Below, in pieces: positions 7,216-8,332 of a DNA stretch of 8,332 nt. The stretch comes from an uncultured Moraxella sp. (GTDB taxonomy: Bacteria > Pseudomonadota > Gammaproteobacteria > Pseudomonadales > Moraxellaceae), in assembly GCA_927911235.1 (NCBI GenBank), contig CAKMOY010000097.1:1-8332 (forward strand), in the 5' to 3' direction. Every line of letters starts with the position of its first letter. Positions within the stretch are counted from its first letter, which is position 1. The notes under the pieces are model-generated. The model was given only the letters and a program-made list of their open reading frames with translations, was not told the origin of the DNA and did no database searches. Both the position numbers and the translations under genes were made by a program.

Positions 7216-7424
7216 TTATCGGTTAAGCGTTCGCCTAAATGAATGGATTGGACAAGTTCATCATGGCGTGCGTTATGGGTGCTGGCATAGCGTCCAGTTA
7301 GGGCTTGGCGTACTGCATTTTGGCGAAATTCACGGATTTGTTCACGGCTCATACCAGCCATAAGGCGGTCTTGAATGCTGACACCGTCTTCGTTTTGCAA
7401 ATTAAAAAAATTATAAACCGACAT
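7200..7424 (-). CDS. Short phage protein, probably N-terminal part of the SWIM gene
   Basis: This 74-residue frame is mainly helical and charged (SREQIREFRQNAVRQALTGRY), with no recognised domain. It starts with ATG at 7424, preceded by a modest GGA about 10 nt upstream. It ends at a TGA (7202-7200) inside the open region of the SWIM-like frame. If the run of four A residues just before the end (TACAAAAGCTGA) had five, the frame would continue directly into the SWIM-like protein as one polypeptide of 383 residues (...TDKSYKKLIKNAKANAG...). The junction lacks a canonical -1 slippery heptamer. It is either a one-base deletion, a sequencing slip, or a genuine small gene coupled to a CTG start. 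Confidence 0.5.
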   Translation of the reverse strand: MSVYNFFNLQNEDGVSIQDRLMAGMSREQIREFRQNAVRQALTGRYASTHNARHDELVQSIHLGERLTDKSYKS

Positions 7425-7440
7425 GATACATTATCCAAAA

Positions 7441-7461
7441 GCTAAGATAGGTTATCATAGC
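7441..7461. promoter_or_regulatory. Imperfect palindrome between the divergent genes
   Basis: GCTAAGATA and TATCATAGC are separated by three bases and match as an inverted repeat at 8 of 9 positions. The element lies 17 bases upstream of the minus-strand start at 7424, in the spacer between the divergent phage and antitoxin genes. It could be an operator for a dimeric repressor. On the minus-strand transcript it forms a hairpin followed by UUUU, so a leader terminator is also possible. No matching second copy was found. Confidence 0.4.
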
Positions 7462-7500
7462 GTGGCATGGTGAGATGATTGGCAATTGTTCCAGTTGCTT

Positions 7501-7543
7501 TTAACTGTATTTTTCGTTAAGATAAAATAACCCAAAACAAGGA
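7501..7543 (+). promoter_or_regulatory. Predicted promoter and RBS of the toxin-antitoxin module
   Basis: TTAACT (7501-7506) and TAAAAT (7523-7528) with a 16-base spacer fit a sigma-70 promoter (4/6 and 5/6 matches to consensus). The AAGGA at 7539-7543 is a good Shine-Dalgarno, 9 bases before the ATG at 7553. No clear operator repeat for the antitoxin was found over the -10 region. Confidence 0.5.
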
Positions 7544-7552
7544 TGATTTTTA

Positions 7553-7810
7553 ATGATTTTAGATTTACCGCCACAAACAGCTCACATCATTAGCACCATA
7601 GCCGAACAACAAGGGCAAACGCTTGAAAATTTTATGATAATAAGTGCCTATGAAAAAGCCCTACAGTTGGCTTATGCACCACAACAAGCAATTGTTTTAC
7701 AGTTAAGCCAAACCGATAAAGAAAACATCAATAAAGCATTAGAGCAATCGCCAAATAAAGCCATGTTAGACTTACTGAAGCTGACCGATAACATCACGGA
7801 TTTGACCTAA
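7553..7810 (+). CDS. DUF1778-type (TacA-like) antitoxin
   Basis: This 85-residue protein has the layout of antitoxins that pair with GNAT acetyltransferase toxins. It starts with a short strand and two helices (ILDLPPQTAHIISTIAEQQG, then LENFMIISAYEKALQL), as in a ribbon-helix-helix DNA-binding dimer. A C-terminal tail (LSQTDKENINKALEQSPNKAM) follows, in the place where the family wraps around the toxin and blocks its active site. In known systems the antitoxin-toxin complex represses its own promoter. The stop TAA at 7808-7810 overlaps the toxin ATG by one base, so the two are translationally coupled. The N-terminal strand is short: few residues precede the first helix. The family call rests on the pairing with the GNAT gene as well as on sequence. 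Confidence 0.75.
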   Translation: MILDLPPQTAHIISTIAEQQGQTLENFMIISAYEKALQLAYAPQQAIVLQLSQTDKENINKALEQSPNKAMLDLLKLTDNITDLT

Positions 7811-8278
7811 TGCAATTTGAACATTTGAATAAAAACCATAATAAACAGGCTTTTGACTGTGGTAATGATGATATCAACCACTATTTAAAAACCATGGCAA
7901 ACCAACATGCCAAAAATAGCATTGCCAAAACCCATGTTTTAACCGAAAATCAGCGTGATATTTTGGGTTTTTACACACTTGTGAATATCACGCTTGATAA
8001 TAGCGACCTAGCCATAAAAGGCTATCCACGTCAAATCGGTGCTATTTTAATCAGTCGCATTGGCGTGGCTATGGCTCATCAAGGTAAAGGCATATCCAAG
8101 CTTTTGTTATCTCACGCCTTAAAGAAAATCAAACACATTAGTTTATACAGGCATAGGTTTTGTGGTGATAGATGCCAAAAATCCAACCTTGGCTGATTAT
8201 TATCAACGATTTGGCTTTATTCCAACTGAGACGGATTTACGCTTGATTTACCCAGTTAAAAATATTTCATTAAGCTAA
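7810..8278 (+). pseudogene. GNAT acetyltransferase toxin, frameshifted
   Basis: The protein matches GNAT toxins, which acetylate the amino acid on charged tRNAs and stop translation. The first frame has the typical start (FDCGNDDINHYLK) and the acetyl-CoA pyrophosphate loop HQGKGISKLLL (near residues 90-100). It then runs into an unrelated tail (SLYRHRFCGDRC...) and a stop at 8194-8196. The expected C-terminus is in the frame one base later, from about 8147: TGIGFVVIDAKNP, then DYYQRFGFIP, which holds the conserved Tyr/Phe segment, ending at TAA 8276-8278. Removing one T from the TTT at 8142-8144 would restore a 155-residue protein of normal size. The toxin as read is very likely inactive. 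A sequencing slip in the T-run is the alternative. Confidence 0.75.
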
Positions 8279-8332
8279 AGCATCATCAAACACCTGATAT
8301 TTTTTCTTTAACATAAATAACTGGGCTTTGGT
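8270..8332 (-). CDS. C-terminal end of an upstream minus-strand gene (partial)
   Basis: The minus strand is open from the window edge to a TAA at 8272-8270, with the last 20 residues reading TKAQLFMLKKKYQVFDDALA. The end overlaps the end of the toxin frame by 9 bases in a convergent arrangement. The tail is helical and reads like a real C-terminus, but it is too short to identify. It may be the gene that precedes the head operon. Confidence 0.35.
   Translation of the reverse strand, partial: TKAQLFMLKKKYQVFDDALA

Noticed and set aside
7462..7500. CAATTG-centred palindrome as an antitoxin operator
   Set aside because: The symmetry extends only 6 bases, which is expected by chance.

Overview
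The window reads as part of a prophage or phage genome in a moderately AT-rich gammaproteobacterial host. Overall base composition and protein flavour suggest Moraxellaceae, perhaps Moraxella, but this is an impression and no host marker gene is present. Nine open reading frames lie head to tail on the minus strand, with short gaps, stop/start overlaps and good Shine-Dalgarno sequences. This is the layout of a phage head-tail operon. A short plus-strand toxin-antitoxin module sits at its upstream end.

Reading the minus-strand operon in transcription order, from high to low coordinates: the last codons of an unknown gene (8332-8270); a 74-residue N-terminal piece (7424-7200) and a SWIM-type Cys/His protein (7215-6274) that may be one gene split by a one-base slip; a 189-residue probable virion protein (6271-5702); a 630-residue probable major capsid protein (5609-3717); an acidic 152-residue protein (3651-3193); a 93-residue protein (3196-2915); a 265-residue unknown (2835-2038); a GT-A type glycosyltransferase (2035-1457); and a 458-residue protein resembling a contractile tail sheath (1409-33). 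A myovirus-like particle is the most economical reading.

The strongest find is at the end of the 93-residue gene. The stop codon directly follows GGGAAAG, in the exact phase for -1 slippage and identical to the slippery heptamer of the lambda G/GT tail-assembly genes. A CCCCT/AGGGG stem-loop begins 6 nt later. The -1 frame then stays open for 27 codons and ends in a TAA that overlaps the next gene's ATG by one base. This looks like a programmed frameshift producing 93- and 120-residue forms. Other points of interest are a glycosyltransferase translationally coupled to structural genes, and a 12-bp hairpin that covers both the Shine-Dalgarno and the start codon of the sheath-like gene.

The plus-strand module (7553-8278) is a DUF1778-type antitoxin followed by a GNAT acetyltransferase toxin. 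The toxin frame is broken about 45 codons before its natural end; the lost part includes the conserved YYxRFGF segment. There is no CRISPR array, RNA gene, transposase or gene-free stretch over 300 bases.
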